Below are positions 9,388 to 18,672 of a DNA stretch of 64,000 bases, piece by piece. How positions within the stretch are numbered: position 1 is the first letter of the stretch; every line of letters starts with the position of its first letter. The notes under the pieces are model-generated. The model was not told the origin of the DNA. It was given only the letters and a program-made list of their open reading frames with translations, and ran no database searches. Source of the stretch: Neptuniibacter caesariensis. GTDB taxonomy: Bacteria > Pseudomonadota > Gammaproteobacteria > Pseudomonadales > Balneatricaceae. The position numbers were made by a program, and so were the translations under genes. Location: positions 192,057 to 256,056 of the forward strand of contig NZ_CH724127.1 of NCBI RefSeq assembly GCF_000153345.1, given 5' to 3'.

Positions 9388-10893
9388 ATGAGTGTAATCC
9401 GCCAAGACGATTTCATCAGCAGTGTTGCTGATGCATTGCAGTTTATCTCTTACTACCATCCGCTTGATTTTGTTCAAGGCGTACACGAAGCCTACCTGAA
9501 GGAAGAAAACCCAGCGGCAAAAGACGCAATGGCGCAGATCCTTATCAACTCCCGGATGTGTGCTGAAGGTAAGCGACCTCTATGTCAGGACACAGGTATC
9601 GTTACCGTATTCCTGAAAGTAGGTATGAACGTAACTTGGGATGCTGAAATGAATGTAACTGACATGGTGAACGAAGGTGTTCGTCGTGCGTACATGCATC
9701 CTGATAACGTTCTACGTGCATCTATTCTTGCAGACCCTGCAGGTAAGCGTCAGAACACAAAAGATAATACGCCAGCGGTAATTCACTATGAAATTGTTGA
9801 CGGTGACGAAGTAGAAGTTCACGTTGCAGCGAAAGGCGGCGGTTCTGAAAACAAATCCAAGATGGTTATGCTTAACCCATCTGACAGCATCGTTGATTGG
9901 ATTGTTAAAACAGTACCAACAATGGGTGCGGGCTGGTGCCCACCAGGCATGCTGGGTATAGGTATCGGTGGTACTGCTGAGAAAGCAGCAGTCATGGCCA
10001 AAGAATCTCTGATGGATCCAATTGACATTCATGAGCTGCGCGAGCGTGGACCACAGAATCGTGTTGAAGAGCTGCGTCTGGAAATCATGGATGCAGTTAA
10101 CGAATTAGGTATAGGTGCTCAGGGCTTGGGTGGTTTGACGACTGTTCTTGATATTAAAATCAAGGATTACCCAACGCATGCGGCTTCACTGCCTGTTTGC
10201 ATGATCCCTAACTGTGCCGCGACTCGCCATACGCACTTTACATTGAACGGTAGTGGCCCTGCAGTTCTGACGCCGCCAAGCCTGGATGACTGGCCGGATG
10301 TGACCTTTGAGGTGGGCTCTAACACACGTCGTGTAAATCTTGACGAGATCACTCCAGAAGCAGTTAAAGAGTGGAAAGTCGGCGAAACGATTCTGTTGAA
10401 CGGTAAAATGCTGACAGGTCGTGATGCAGCGCACAAGAAAATGGTAGAGATGCTAAACAATGGCGAAGAGCTACCAGTTGATCTTAAAGGTCGCTTCATC
10501 TACTACGTAGGCCCAGTTGATCCAGTACGTGATGAAGTCGTAGGTCCTGCTGGCCCAACAACATCTACACGTATGGATAAGTTCACTCGTCAGGTTATCG
10601 AAAGCACAGGCCTTCTTGGCATGATTGGTAAGTCCGAGCGTGGTCCTGTTGCAATTGACGCAATTAAAGACAACGAAGCTGTTTACCTAATGGCTGTGGG
10701 TGGTGCTGCTTACCTGGTATCTAAAGCGATCACTAACGCTGAAGTACTTGCATTCCCTGAAATGGGCATGGAAGCGATCTACGAGTTCGAAGTTAAGGAT
10801 ATGCCTGTAACGGTTGCAGTCGATACTTCAGGTGAATCTGTTCATACAACAGGCCCGGCTAAGTGGAAAGAGATTATCGCTAAACAAGCGTAA
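9388..10893 (+). CDS. Class I fumarate hydratase ([4Fe-4S])
   Basis: 501-residue iron-sulfur fumarase of the FumA/FumB class, interconverting fumarate and malate in the TCA cycle. The N-terminal catalytic half carries the three cluster cysteines: C66 in RPLCQDTGIV, C184 in GWCPPGMLG and C276 in MIPNCAATRH; their spacings (118 and 92) match the family. The C-terminal beta domain includes FIYYVGPVDPVRDEVVGPAGPTTSTRMD. Length agrees with the ~505-residue Pseudomonas type. GGGAG precedes the ATG. A strong terminator follows, so it is monocistronic. Confidence 0.95.
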   Translation: MSVIRQDDFISSVADALQFISYYHPLDFVQGVHEAYLKEENPAAKDAMAQILINSRMCAEGKRPLCQDTGIVTVFLKVGMNVTWDAEMNVTDMVNEGVRRAYMHPDNVLRASILADPAGKRQNTKDNTPAVIHYEIVDGDEVEVHVAAKGGGSENKSKMVMLNPSDSIVDWIVKTVPTMGAGWCPPGMLGIGIGGTAEKAAVMAKESLMDPIDIHELRERGPQNRVEELRLEIMDAVNELGIGAQGLGGLTTVLDIKIKDYPTHAASLPVCMIPNCAATRHTHFTLNGSGPAVLTPPSLDDWPDVTFEVGSNTRRVNLDEITPEAVKEWKVGETILLNGKMLTGRDAAHKKMVEMLNNGEELPVDLKGRFIYYVGPVDPVRDEVVGPAGPTTSTRMDKFTRQVIESTGLLGMIGKSERGPVAIDAIKDNEAVYLMAVGGAAYLVSKAITNAEVLAFPEMGMEAIYEFEVKDMPVTVAVDTSGESVHTTGPAKWKEIIAKQA

Positions 10894-10918
10894 TTCTTAC
10901 CTGATAAGGCTATTACAA

Positions 10919-10948
10919 AAAAGCGCAGCGAAAGCTGCGCTTTTTTTG
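10919..10948 (+). terminator. Rho-independent terminator after fumarase
   Basis: AAGCGCAGC, GAAA tetraloop, GCTGCGCTT and a T7 run at 10919-10948. The stem is a perfect inverted repeat. Confidence 0.93.
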
Positions 10949-11023
10949 TGCTTGTGACTATTGTTTTTTGTATTAGACCTAAGTTTTCGGTTCTCATTCT
11001 TTAGCACTGACTCGTTCTTAAAA

Positions 11024-11037
11024 CTGAGCGAGATCAA
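11024..11037 (+). promoter_or_regulatory. Possible FNR/Anr-type half-perfect box before cytochrome c
   Basis: CTGAG-CGAG-ATCAA at 11024-11037 matches the FNR/Anr consensus TTGAT-N4-ATCAA at 8 of 10 positions, with the right half perfect. It lies about 65 bases upstream of the cytochrome gene. Oxygen control would make sense for a respiratory carrier, but the match is weak. Confidence 0.25.
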
Positions 11038-11099
11038 CTATTGTGCGCTGCGGTAGGCATAGACTCGAGGCATAACTTATTCATCTCGAGGGGAAAAAG

Positions 11100-11480
11100 A
11101 TGAAAACTATAATTACAAGTGCTTTGGTTTTAGGTCTGTCTTTGTCATTTTCTGTATCTGCAGTCGCTGATGACGATGCAATGATGCAAGCTGCGGGTAA
11201 AGAACTGTTTAATAAGTGCTCTGCATGCCATTCTCTGGACAGTAGCAAGAATGCGTTCGGTCCGGATCTAAGTGGCGTGGTGGGTCGTAAAGCTGCTTCT
11301 CTTCCGCGTTTTGCTTACTCAGAAGCGTTACAAAAGTCCGATATTACCTGGACTGAAGCAAACCTACGTAAGTGGATTGCTGGCAATGATCAGTTTGTAC
11401 CGGGTACACGTATGCGCCATGTCGAGATCACGGACAAGGCCGAGCAGGACTATCTGATCGCATACCTGAAAACGCTATAA
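11100..11480 (+). CDS. Periplasmic class I c-type cytochrome
   Basis: 126-residue precursor of a small soluble mono-haem cytochrome c. A signal peptide (residues 1-23, ending SVSAVA) directs Sec export. The haem site is C40-S-A-C43-H44, and the sixth ligand is probably the Met in PGTRMRH near residue 104. The order CxxCH, FGPDLSGVVGRKAAS, WTEANLRKWI, PGTRM, YLKTL is that of cytochrome c/c2-like electron carriers. A GAGGGGAAA ribosome site precedes the ATG. It stands alone, so the redox partner cannot be named. Confidence 0.92.
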   Translation: MKTIITSALVLGLSLSFSVSAVADDDAMMQAAGKELFNKCSACHSLDSSKNAFGPDLSGVVGRKAASLPRFAYSEALQKSDITWTEANLRKWIAGNDQFVPGTRMRHVEITDKAEQDYLIAYLKTL

Positions 11481-11493
11481 TTGAGTATAGGAG

Positions 11494-11519
11494 ATGCGCC
11501 AGATCAGCTGGCGCATTTT
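11494..11519 (+). terminator. Hairpin terminator between cytochrome c and convergent small gene
   Basis: ATGCGCCAG and CTGGCGCAT form a 9-base stem around a 5-base loop, with a short T run on the plus side. Its 3' edge abuts the stop codon of the convergent gene. Confidence 0.75.
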
Positions 11520-11840
11520 CTAAGATACATCCAGCAGCTTTTTCTGCTCAGCCATATACCGAGGCATCGGACCTGCGTCCTCGTAGATCTCTTCCCCATC
11601 CTCAATCCGTATTACCTTGCTGCCTTGTATGTAAGGCATTTTAGCTTCCAGTTCATTCAGGGCCTCGTGAATCAGAGTGGCCACCACATCATCTTTTGAA
11701 AGCTTATACATCCGTGAAAGTGCTTCGAGTTTGATTGAATCACCCTGATAGATAGACAGGCTTTCGGTTGTGCGGCTGTTAATCTTCTTGGCGCGGCTTT
11801 CCCATTCATTCAACAGCCCGGACAGACTCTCATTACCCAT
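11520..11840 (-). CDS. Conserved small protein, unknown function
   Basis: 106 residues (MGNESLSGLLNEWESR...). The middle reads like a ribbon/helix segment (KLEALSRMYKLSKDDVVATLIHEALNELEAKMPYIQGSKVIRIEDGEEIYEDAGPMPRYM split across residues 38-95). Similar short proteins ending in a PYVQG/EDGxPIYED block are conserved in Pseudomonas and relatives, where they are sometimes labelled as pilin assembly or type 1 pili tip components without good support. No signal peptide or membrane helix is visible. It is convergent with the cytochrome c gene and has a GGGGGAA ribosome site. Confidence 0.72.
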   Translation of the reverse strand: MGNESLSGLLNEWESRAKKINSRTTESLSIYQGDSIKLEALSRMYKLSKDDVVATLIHEALNELEAKMPYIQGSKVIRIEDGEEIYEDAGPMPRYMAEQKKLLDVS

Positions 11841-11968
11841 GCTGTATTCCCCCTCTTTGAATACATAGTTTCAGTGTAGGTGGAGAATTAGAAAATGCCA
11901 TTAACACCTCTATTGATGAAAGGCTAAGGAAAGCGGCACAATACGGCCTCAGGCTGGAGGTGTAGATT

Positions 11969-12424
11969 ATGGCAAATATTAAAATTCTCGTGGGCACTGT
12001 TTATGGTAATGCCCAGGATGTCGCGGAAATGTGTCGTGAAAACTTAGTGGCAGCAGGACATGAGGTTTCATTGCTTAGGCAAGCGACGATCGATGAAGTT
12101 GTAGTAGACGAAACAGAAATTTTGCTTGTGTGCACTTCTACGACAGGCCAGGGTGAAATTCCTGATAGTTTGCTGCTTCTATATTGCCAGCTGCAGGATA
12201 AACAGCCGGATTTAAAGCATGTTAAATATGGCCTGATCTCATTAGGTGATAGTTCATATGACACTTATGCTGAAGCTGGATGGTTAATGGATGAGTTGTT
12301 TCAGAAGATGGAAATGCAGCGGATTGGCGAGCCATTGCTTATCGATGCATGTGAAACGTTAACCCCTAATGAGCCGGCTGAAAATTGGCTTGTAGGATGG
12401 GCAGACTCAATAGCATCAAAGTAA
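11969..12424 (+). CDS. Flavodoxin, MioC-like
   Basis: 151-residue FMN-binding flavodoxin-fold protein. The phosphate loop is GTVYGNAQDVAE (about residues 8-19), and the flavin-stacking loops are seen in CTSTTGQGEIPDS and SLGDSSYDTYAEAG. Length and motifs resemble MioC/YqcA short flavodoxins more than reductase-linked domains. GGAGG lies upstream of the ATG. Its stop codon falls inside the first unit of a 16-base tandem repeat. It may serve as an electron carrier for a radical enzyme, but no client gene is adjacent. Confidence 0.9.
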   Translation: MANIKILVGTVYGNAQDVAEMCRENLVAAGHEVSLLRQATIDEVVVDETEILLVCTSTTGQGEIPDSLLLLYCQLQDKQPDLKHVKYGLISLGDSSYDTYAEAGWLMDELFQKMEMQRIGEPLLIDACETLTPNEPAENWLVGWADSIASK

Positions 12425-12506
12425 CGATGCATTCAGGTAACGATGCATTCAGGTAACGATGCATTCAAGTAACTTTGCATTCAAGTAACTTTGCATTTAA
12501 GTAACT
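12421..12506. repeat. Five and a third tandem copies of a 16-base repeat
   Basis: Units start at 12421, 12437, 12453, 12469, 12485 and a partial at 12501. The consensus is GTAACGATGCATTCAG; later units drift to GTAACTTTGCATTCAA/TTTAA. The flavodoxin stop TAA lies in the first unit. Because 16 is not a multiple of 3, successive TAA triplets fall in all three frames. Each early unit contains the palindrome ATGCAT. Confidence 0.97.
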
Positions 12507-12517
12507 AGGGGGCGGGT

Positions 12518-12539
12518 GGTGGAGCCTTCAGGCCCCACC
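12518..12539. terminator. Hairpin between flavodoxin and chemoreceptor genes
   Basis: GGTGGAGCC, TTCA loop, GGCCCCACC (one mismatch) just after the 16-base repeats. It is followed by GAAATTTT, a weak T run, on the plus side. It probably ends transcription of one or both convergent genes. Confidence 0.45.
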
Positions 12540-12546
12540 GAAATTT

Positions 12547-14169
12547 TCATACTTTAAATTGTGAAACTTGTCTTTCCAGCTCTACAGCGAGCATGGATAG
12601 TTGTTCGCTACTCGCTGCGACTGTTTCCGATGCGAGGGCGGTTTCGTCAGATACGCGGGCGATATTAACCAGGTTTTGATTCATTTCATCAGCGACCTGC
12701 GTTTGTTGTTCTGTCGCAGCTGCTACCTGAATCGCTAGGTCACGGACTTGGTCCATCTGCTCAACAATCCTTATTAGTTCTTTACCAGCATGGTTCGCCG
12801 TATCAACGCTCTGTGCTGCGCCTTCGGTCGAGCGCTGCATTGAAATGACGGCTTGTTTGGCCCCGTTGCGCAGCCTATCATTCATATCTCTGATCTCACT
12901 GGTTGAGGACTGTGTTCTCATGGCCAGCTGCCTTACTTCATCAGCAACAACGGCGAAGCCTCGACCGGATTCACCCGCCCTGGCGGCTTCGATCGCTGCA
13001 TTCAGTGCCAGCAAGTTAGTTTGCTCTGAGATACCTTGTATTTGTTCGAGTACATTACTGATTTGTTCGGTATCTGCTTCAAGACTTGTAACAACGGATG
13101 CGGCTTGCGTAATCTCTTCGGCTAACTGTTGAATTCTGGCGATGGTGTCTTCCACATCTTCATTTCCTTCCTCTGCCTCATGGTCCACGGCATCTGTAGC
13201 TCTAGCAGATTCGGCAGCACTTTTGGAAATCTCTGTAACTGTGCATGTCATCTCGGTCATTGCCGAGGCAAGCAGCTCTGTTTCACTAGACTGCTGGCGG
13301 GCACCGGCACTCGTTTCCTCTGCGCTGGAGGCTAATTGAGTAGCGCTATCCTGGAGTTCTTTAATTGACGCGGCAAGGTGATGAATAAGTTGTTGAAAAA
13401 CATCCAATGTTGAGTCGATGCAGCGGCCAAGGTGACCAATCTCATCCCTGCTCGTAAAGTGGGTTCTTTGGGTTAAATCTTTCGCTGAAACCTTCTCAAG
13501 AACAGCCTCCATTTCTGAAAGGGGCTTAGTTACGCTCCTGACAATCGGTAAAGCTAAACCAAGTAAGACAATGATAATTAAGGTGACTTGCCATAAAAAA
13601 TGGAGTAGTTCAGTTATGAACGCATCCTCTATGTCATCGACATACACACCGGTACCAATGACCCAGCCCCACTCATCGATAGAAGATGCAAAACTGATTT
13701 TTGGAACCGGCTTATTACTGCCCGCTTTGGGCCAGTTATAAGCGAAGAAATTTCCGGAATTGGGTTGATTGGCTAGTGCGGCCATTTCTTGAAATACGGC
13801 AACACCTTCTTCAGTTTTTGTGGAAGCAAAATTCTTGCCTTTGAGTTCAGGGTTGCCGCCGTGGGCGACCATATTGGCCTGGGCATCGAAGATGAAGAAA
13901 TACTCTGAGCCACGGTATTTCATCAGTTCAATCGTCCTGATGGCATTTTTCTGAGCATTTGACTTTTCGATCCCTGCTGCGTTCATAAGCGCGATCTGGG
14001 TATCTATAACGCCCGAAGCAGAATCAACAAGAGATTGAATTTCTGCCTCTCTGGCCTGATATAATTCGCTACGCCATTGTAACAAGCTGAATGATTTTAT
14101 AACGACGACTGCGATGGTTGCGACTAAAACAAGTATACCAAGTCGGGATCTGACGGATAGGTTGTTCAT
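12547..14169 (-). CDS. Methyl-accepting chemotaxis protein with Cache sensor
   Basis: 540-residue transmembrane chemoreceptor. First helix at about 10-30, a single-Cache periplasmic domain (about 35-185; [36 protein letters not shown]), second helix at about 190-210, HAMP ([20 protein letters not shown]), and the cytoplasmic signalling hairpin with [19 protein letters not shown] and [15 protein letters not shown]. It would bind small organic ligands in the periplasm and signal to CheA/CheW. No C-terminal CheR-tethering pentapeptide is seen (ends SQFKV). It is an orphan, without che genes nearby. Confidence 0.95.
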   Translation of the reverse strand: MNNLSVRSRLGILVLVATIAVVVIKSFSLLQWRSELYQAREAEIQSLVDSASGVIDTQIALMNAAGIEKSNAQKNAIRTIELMKYRGSEYFFIFDAQANMVAHGGNPELKGKNFASTKTEEGVAVFQEMAALANQPNSGNFFAYNWPKAGSNKPVPKISFASSIDEWGWVIGTGVYVDDIEDAFITELLHFLWQVTLIIIVLLGLALPIVRSVTKPLSEMEAVLEKVSAKDLTQRTHFTSRDEIGHLGRCIDSTLDVFQQLIHHLAASIKELQDSATQLASSAEETSAGARQQSSETELLASAMTEMTCTVTEISKSAAESARATDAVDHEAEEGNEDVEDTIARIQQLAEEITQAASVVTSLEADTEQISNVLEQIQGISEQTNLLALNAAIEAARAGESGRGFAVVADEVRQLAMRTQSSTSEIRDMNDRLRNGAKQAVISMQRSTEGAAQSVDTANHAGKELIRIVEQMDQVRDLAIQVAAATEQQTQVADEMNQNLVNIARVSDETALASETVAASSEQLSMLAVELERQVSQFKV

Positions 14170-14429
14170 TGAACGGCCTCCAACTGCTTAAGGGCGGCCA
14201 GGAGGGTATATACGAGCAACGATGATAGGTTTGCAAAGCCATCCATGCTGACCGATCTTGTCTTCCTGACACTATAATAAATTATGCTTTTTGCATGATA
14301 TTTGAGCAGTTGGGTTTGAGCAACCTGAAGATTTGCAATTTATGCAAATTAACCGACTTATTGGTTTGCTAAATTTAATTTCATTGAGCTGATACAAACA
14401 ATGTATTAATGGAAATTTAAGGACTAAAC

Positions 14430-15137
14430 ATGAATAAAAGCCTGTTGACGAATTCAATTGCGGGAATCGCTTTTTTAGCGGGTTTAATTACAGGTGATAG
14501 CGTATTGCTCTCAATTGGCTTATTCGCACTTTCAGGTGCTGTGACCAATTGGCTTGCTGTACATATGTTGTTTGAGAAGGTGCCCGGGTTATATGGGTCT
14601 GGCGTTATTCCTGCGCGGTTTGAAGATTTTAAGCGCGGGATTAAGGCACTCATGATGGAGCAGTTTTTCACTAAAGAGAACATTGAGCGGTTTCTCTCCG
14701 CAGAGGGGGATAAGCAGCCTGATCTGCATCTGGCGCCTGTCATTGAAAAAGTGGATTTCTCACCGACCTTTGATTCTCTGATAGAGGTGATCCAGAACTC
14801 CTCGTTTGGTGGCATGCTCGCGATGGTTGGGGGGACTGAAGTACTTGAGCCACTGCGCCAGCCGTTCATTGATAAGATGAAGTCGTCTATTGAAGAGATG
14901 ACCCGGGAAGAAAGCTTTGTATCGATGTTAAAAGAGGAGCTGGAAAGCCCTGATGTATTAGCCGAGATGTCTGAAAAAGTTGAGCGGGTTGTAGAGCAGC
15001 GTTTGGATGAACTGACACCAGAACTGGTCAAGCAGATTGTCCAGCAGATGATTAAAGAGCATCTGGGTTGGCTTGTTGTCTGGGGTGGTGTTTTTGGTGG
15101 CTTGATCGGTTTGCTGGCGGCTATGCTGGGCTTTTAA
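14430..15137 (+). CDS. DUF445 family membrane protein
   Basis: 235 residues, conserved family of unknown function. An N-terminal hydrophobic hairpin (about 8-45, AGIAFLAGLITGDSVLLSIGLFALSGAVTNWLAVHMLF) contains the TNWLAVxMLF signature, and a final helix lies at about 213-233 (LVVWGGVFGGLIGLLAAMLG). The middle is helical and charged. The ATG has TTTAAGGA upstream. It is followed by its own terminator and is divergent from the chemoreceptor. Confidence 0.85.
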   Translation: MNKSLLTNSIAGIAFLAGLITGDSVLLSIGLFALSGAVTNWLAVHMLFEKVPGLYGSGVIPARFEDFKRGIKALMMEQFFTKENIERFLSAEGDKQPDLHLAPVIEKVDFSPTFDSLIEVIQNSSFGGMLAMVGGTEVLEPLRQPFIDKMKSSIEEMTREESFVSMLKEELESPDVLAEMSEKVERVVEQRLDELTPELVKQIVQQMIKEHLGWLVVWGGVFGGLIGLLAAMLGF

Positions 15138-15153
15138 AAATAGATTGAGATAT

Positions 15154-15176
15154 AGGCCGCTGTTGCGGCTTTTTTT
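15154..15176 (+). terminator. Rho-independent terminator after DUF445 gene
   Basis: GCCGC at 15156-15160 pairs with GCGGC at 15165-15169, followed by seven T residues. Confidence 0.85.
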
Positions 15177-15300
15177 GTCTCTAGTGATACTTTAATTTTG
15201 TTTTTTCTTATAAAGCCGTATCAAATTCGGCTGGTCATGGCGCAGAGTTTATGTAATGGTATTCCCTTATAAGAAACAGAAAATGATGGGTGATAGGTTT

Positions 15301-16734
15301 ATGCATAATCTGCAGAAATTTTACGTTGATGGTCAGTGGGTTGAGCCGCAGGGTGCCGAGATACTGGATGTTCTTAATCCAGCAAATGACCAGGTGGTTT
15401 CACAGATCCGCTTAGGTAACAGGGATGATGTTGAAACTGCCGTTGCAGCAGCGGTTAATGCGTTTCCGGCTTTTAGTCAGACAACTAAAGAAGAGCGCAT
15501 TGCGCTACTGGAAAGGATCATTGAAGGTTATTCAGCTCGATTGGAAGATCTGGCAAGAGCAACAACGGAAGAGATGGGTGCGCCCATTGGTTTTTCCCGT
15601 CAAATGCAGGTGATGGCAGGCCTGGGTCACATTAAAGTAGCGCTTAGTATCCTTAAAAAAACTGACTTCACGGAAGTGATGGGTACAACTACCGTTGTTA
15701 AAGAGCCTGTGGGCGTGTGTGCGATGATCACACCGTGGAACTGGCCGTTGAACCAGATCACTTGTAAGGTGGCCCCAGCCATTGCAGCTGGCTGCACAAT
15801 GGTGCTGAAGCCAAGTGAAGTTGCTCCGCGAACGGCACATATTTTTGCTGAAATTCTGCATGAAGCAGGAGTGCCTAAAGGGGTATTCAACCTGGTCGAT
15901 GGCGATGGCCCAACCGTGGGTGCGGCCCTGAGCGAGCATCCTCAGATTGATATGGTTTCCTTTACCGGTTCTACTGAAGCGGGTAAAAAAGTATCAATAG
16001 CAGCAGCGGGCAACTTGAAAAAGGTCTCCCTGGAGCTCGGTGGTAAGTCAGCAAACATCATTCTGGATGATGCTGATTTCGCTAAAGTTATTAAACGCAG
16101 TGTACGTGGGGTGATGACGAATACAGGGCAGTCCTGTAATGCTCAGACCCGTTTGTTGGTACCTGAGGATCGATTGGCAGAAACCATTGAGATTGCTAAA
16201 GCATCTGCTGAATCTGTTCGTACAGGTGATCCGATGGCTGAAGATACTGCGATGGGGCCAGTCGTATCAAAACTGCAATGGCAGCGTGTTCAGGCGCTCA
16301 TCCAAAAAGGCATTGATGAAGGGGCTGAATTGATTGCTGGCGGTGTGGGTTCACCAGAAGGTTTGGAAACGGGCTGTTTTGTGAAGCCAACCGTATTTGC
16401 AGGTGTAACACCAGAAATGAGTATCGCCCGCGAAGAGATCTTTGGTCCTGTTGTTAGCATCATGACTTACAAGGATGAAGATGATGCAGTTGCGATAGCA
16501 AATAACCATATTTATGGTCTCTCTGGAGGGGTGTATTCCGCAGACCTGGAAAGAGCTAATGCAGTCGCTGCGCGTATGCGTACCGGTATGGTGCATATCA
16601 ATGGTGCGCCTGCGGATGCTAAAGCTCCCTTTGGTGGCTACAGACAGTCGGGTACCGGCCGTGAATGGGGGCGCTACGGAATGGAAGAGTTTATGGAAAC
16701 TAAATCGATGATGGGAAGTATCCCTAAAGCGTGA
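15301..16734 (+). CDS. Aldehyde dehydrogenase family protein
   Basis: NAD(P)-dependent aldehyde oxidation to the carboxylic acid. With the start at 15301 (MHNLQKFYVDGQWVEP) it has 477 residues, the family norm; an upstream in-frame ATG at 15256 would add an unlikely 15-residue basic extension. The general base is E245 in LELGGKS and the nucleophile C279 in NTGQSCNAQTR, 34 residues apart as expected. PWNWPLNQ and the EEIFGPV motif are present. Natural substrate is unknown. It is monocistronic, with a terminator 27 bases downstream. Confidence 0.92.
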   Translation: MHNLQKFYVDGQWVEPQGAEILDVLNPANDQVVSQIRLGNRDDVETAVAAAVNAFPAFSQTTKEERIALLERIIEGYSARLEDLARATTEEMGAPIGFSRQMQVMAGLGHIKVALSILKKTDFTEVMGTTTVVKEPVGVCAMITPWNWPLNQITCKVAPAIAAGCTMVLKPSEVAPRTAHIFAEILHEAGVPKGVFNLVDGDGPTVGAALSEHPQIDMVSFTGSTEAGKKVSIAAAGNLKKVSLELGGKSANIILDDADFAKVIKRSVRGVMTNTGQSCNAQTRLLVPEDRLAETIEIAKASAESVRTGDPMAEDTAMGPVVSKLQWQRVQALIQKGIDEGAELIAGGVGSPEGLETGCFVKPTVFAGVTPEMSIAREEIFGPVVSIMTYKDEDDAVAIANNHIYGLSGGVYSADLERANAVAARMRTGMVHINGAPADAKAPFGGYRQSGTGREWGRYGMEEFMETKSMMGSIPKA

Positions 16735-16760
16735 AGCAATCGGTTTATTTGATTTGAAAG

Positions 16761-16785
16761 TGGGCTCTTATGAGCCCATTTTTTT
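16761..16785 (+). terminator. Rho-independent terminator after aldehyde dehydrogenase
   Basis: TGGGCTC, TTAT loop, GAGCCCA and a T run; perfect 7-base stem. Confidence 0.9.
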
Positions 16786-16847
16786 AGCTCAGAATCCAGT
16801 TCAGTGGTATTCTTCTGCTGACAGAAATGCGCTACTCCTGAGGTAAA

Positions 16848-17501
16848 ATGAGCTTATCCCCCCGCCTTGAAACACTGGCTTCTCTGATTGAAAAAGAATA
16901 TGACCATATCTGGGACTGTTGCTGTGATCACGGCATTCTAGGCCGTTCATTGATGGATAGGCATCCGAGTTCGGTTGTTCATTTTGTGGATCAGGTCGAT
17001 TCTATTATCCGTCAGTTGCAAGAGACATTGGCTGTATCCTGTGATCTATCAAAGCGGTGGCGGGTGTATTGTATGGATCTCAATGAACTAATTCTGCCTA
17101 ACAGCAAAGAATCTCATCTTGTGATTATCGCCGGGGTGGGCGGTGATCTTATTGCGCAGTTTGTAGAAAATATCCTCAAGAATAATCCGGGGCAGCGAAT
17201 TGATTTTCTGTTGTGTCCTATCCGGCAAATCTATTGGTTAAGGGGGTGCTTGAGTGATTTAGGGCTGGGAGTTATCGATGAGAAAATTGTTAGTGATAAA
17301 GGGCTTTTCTATGAACTTCTATACATATCCACAAGCTCAGACAGGCCGTTAAGCAAAACGGGAGACAGGATGTGGAATTTCACTCTAACAGAGCATCAGG
17401 CTTATATTGAGCAGATTCTTAAACACTATCAAAGTATGCGCAAAGGGCGCCCCGAAGAGGCGGCCTCTGCACTTAGTGACTATCAGCAGTTGCTTAAATA
17501 G
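16848..17501 (+). CDS. TrmK-family tRNA (adenine-N1) methyltransferase-like protein
   Basis: 217-residue SAM-dependent methyltransferase of the TrmK family, which in Gram-positives makes m1A22 in tRNA. The start LSPRLETLASLIEKEYDHIWDCCCDHGILGRSL matches the TrmK pattern RLxxLA...DIGSDHG(Y/I)LP, with CCDHG in place of GSDHG. A VIIAGVGGDLI segment matches the conserved AGMGG motif. Gammaproteobacterial members are poorly characterised, so the tRNA target is inferred. It is convergent with pyrC, 15 bases apart. Confidence 0.8.
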   Translation: MSLSPRLETLASLIEKEYDHIWDCCCDHGILGRSLMDRHPSSVVHFVDQVDSIIRQLQETLAVSCDLSKRWRVYCMDLNELILPNSKESHLVIIAGVGGDLIAQFVENILKNNPGQRIDFLLCPIRQIYWLRGCLSDLGLGVIDEKIVSDKGLFYELLYISTSSDRPLSKTGDRMWNFTLTEHQAYIEQILKHYQSMRKGRPEEAASALSDYQQLLK

Positions 17502-17516
17502 TCAGTCCAGAAAGGA

Positions 17517-18545
17517 TTATTTTACTTTCCAGCTAATAGTCTCTCCAGCGCGGATTGGAACAACCTGATCATCCCCCAGAGGGTAGCTGGCAGGAACATC
17601 CCAGGATTCTTTTACGAGTGTGATGGTGTCACTATTTCGAGGAAGTCCATAAAAGTCTGGGCCATTAAGGCTGGCAAAAGCTTCCAGCTTATCCAGAGCG
17701 CCGGCGGCTTCAAATGTTTCAGCATAGAGCTCTATTGCTGCATGAGCCGTATATGAGCCTGCACATCCGCATGCGGCTTCCTTGGCATGTTTCATATGTG
17801 GGGCAGAGTCAGTGCCGAGGAAGAACTTAGGGCTTCCAGAGGTTGCCGCTTTTATAAGTGCTTCTTGATGAATATTGCGCTTAAGAATAGGCAGGCAGTA
17901 GTAGTGTGGACGAATGCCACCGGCCAGCATATGGTTCCGGTTAAAGAGCAAGTGGTGAGCCGTAATGGTCGCGGCCACGTTATCCCCAGCTGAAGCAACA
18001 AATTCAGCCGCATCTTTCGTTGTAATGTGTTCCAGAACGATTTTTAGCTCAGGAAAATCAGCTACAACATCTTTGAGAATGTTATCAATAAAGGTTTTTT
18101 CGCGATCAAAAATATCAATCTCTGAATCAGTCACTTCACCATGGATTAGAAGCAGCATACCTGCCTCTTGCATCGCTTCCAAAACGGGATAGATATTCTT
18201 GATCGAAGTTACCCCCGAATCGGAATTGGTTGTTGCGCCAGCTGGATACAATTTAGCGGCGTAAATTTTACCGGTCGCTTTGGCCTTTTTAATCTCATCA
18301 GGCGAGGTTTTGTCTGTCAGATAAAGCACCATTAATGGATCAAAGTTACCTTGCGGTTGTTGCTCCATAATTCGCTGGTGGTAACCCAGTGCTTCTTCTG
18401 TGTTGGTAACAGGGGGGACCAGATTGGGCATAATAATTGCGCGGCCCATATAGCGGCTGACATCCCGGACAGTATCTTTAAGTTGCTCACCGTCACGTAA
18501 ATGAATGTGCCAGTCGTCAGGTCTGGTTATCGTAAGTTCAGTCAT
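17517..18545 (-). CDS. pyrC: Dihydroorotase
   Basis: 342-residue class II dihydroorotase, cyclising N-carbamoyl-aspartate to dihydroorotate in pyrimidine synthesis. The zinc-binding H13-I-H15-L-R motif is near the N-terminus ([10 protein letters not shown]), the carbamylated lysine is in [15 protein letters not shown] (about residue 98), and further ligands lie in LLIHGEV, LEHITT and the FLGTDSAPH aspartate motif. Length matches E. coli PyrC (348). It lies alone on the minus strand. Confidence 0.97.
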   Translation of the reverse strand: MTELTITRPDDWHIHLRDGEQLKDTVRDVSRYMGRAIIMPNLVPPVTNTEEALGYHQRIMEQQPQGNFDPLMVLYLTDKTSPDEIKKAKATGKIYAAKLYPAGATTNSDSGVTSIKNIYPVLEAMQEAGMLLLIHGEVTDSEIDIFDREKTFIDNILKDVVADFPELKIVLEHITTKDAAEFVASAGDNVAATITAHHLLFNRNHMLAGGIRPHYYCLPILKRNIHQEALIKAATSGSPKFFLGTDSAPHMKHAKEAACGCAGSYTAHAAIELYAETFEAAGALDKLEAFASLNGPDFYGLPRNSDTITLVKESWDVPASYPLGDDQVVPIRAGETISWKVK

Positions 18546-18672
18546 ATTCTGTTACCTGTTCCCCTCAGTTAATGCTCGGGGATATTATTTCATGTATTGA
18601 GGGAAAATACTGCCTGGGAAAATAAAAACAGAGGGATAATGCGGTGGTCGGGTGAGTGATTAAAAATGCAGA

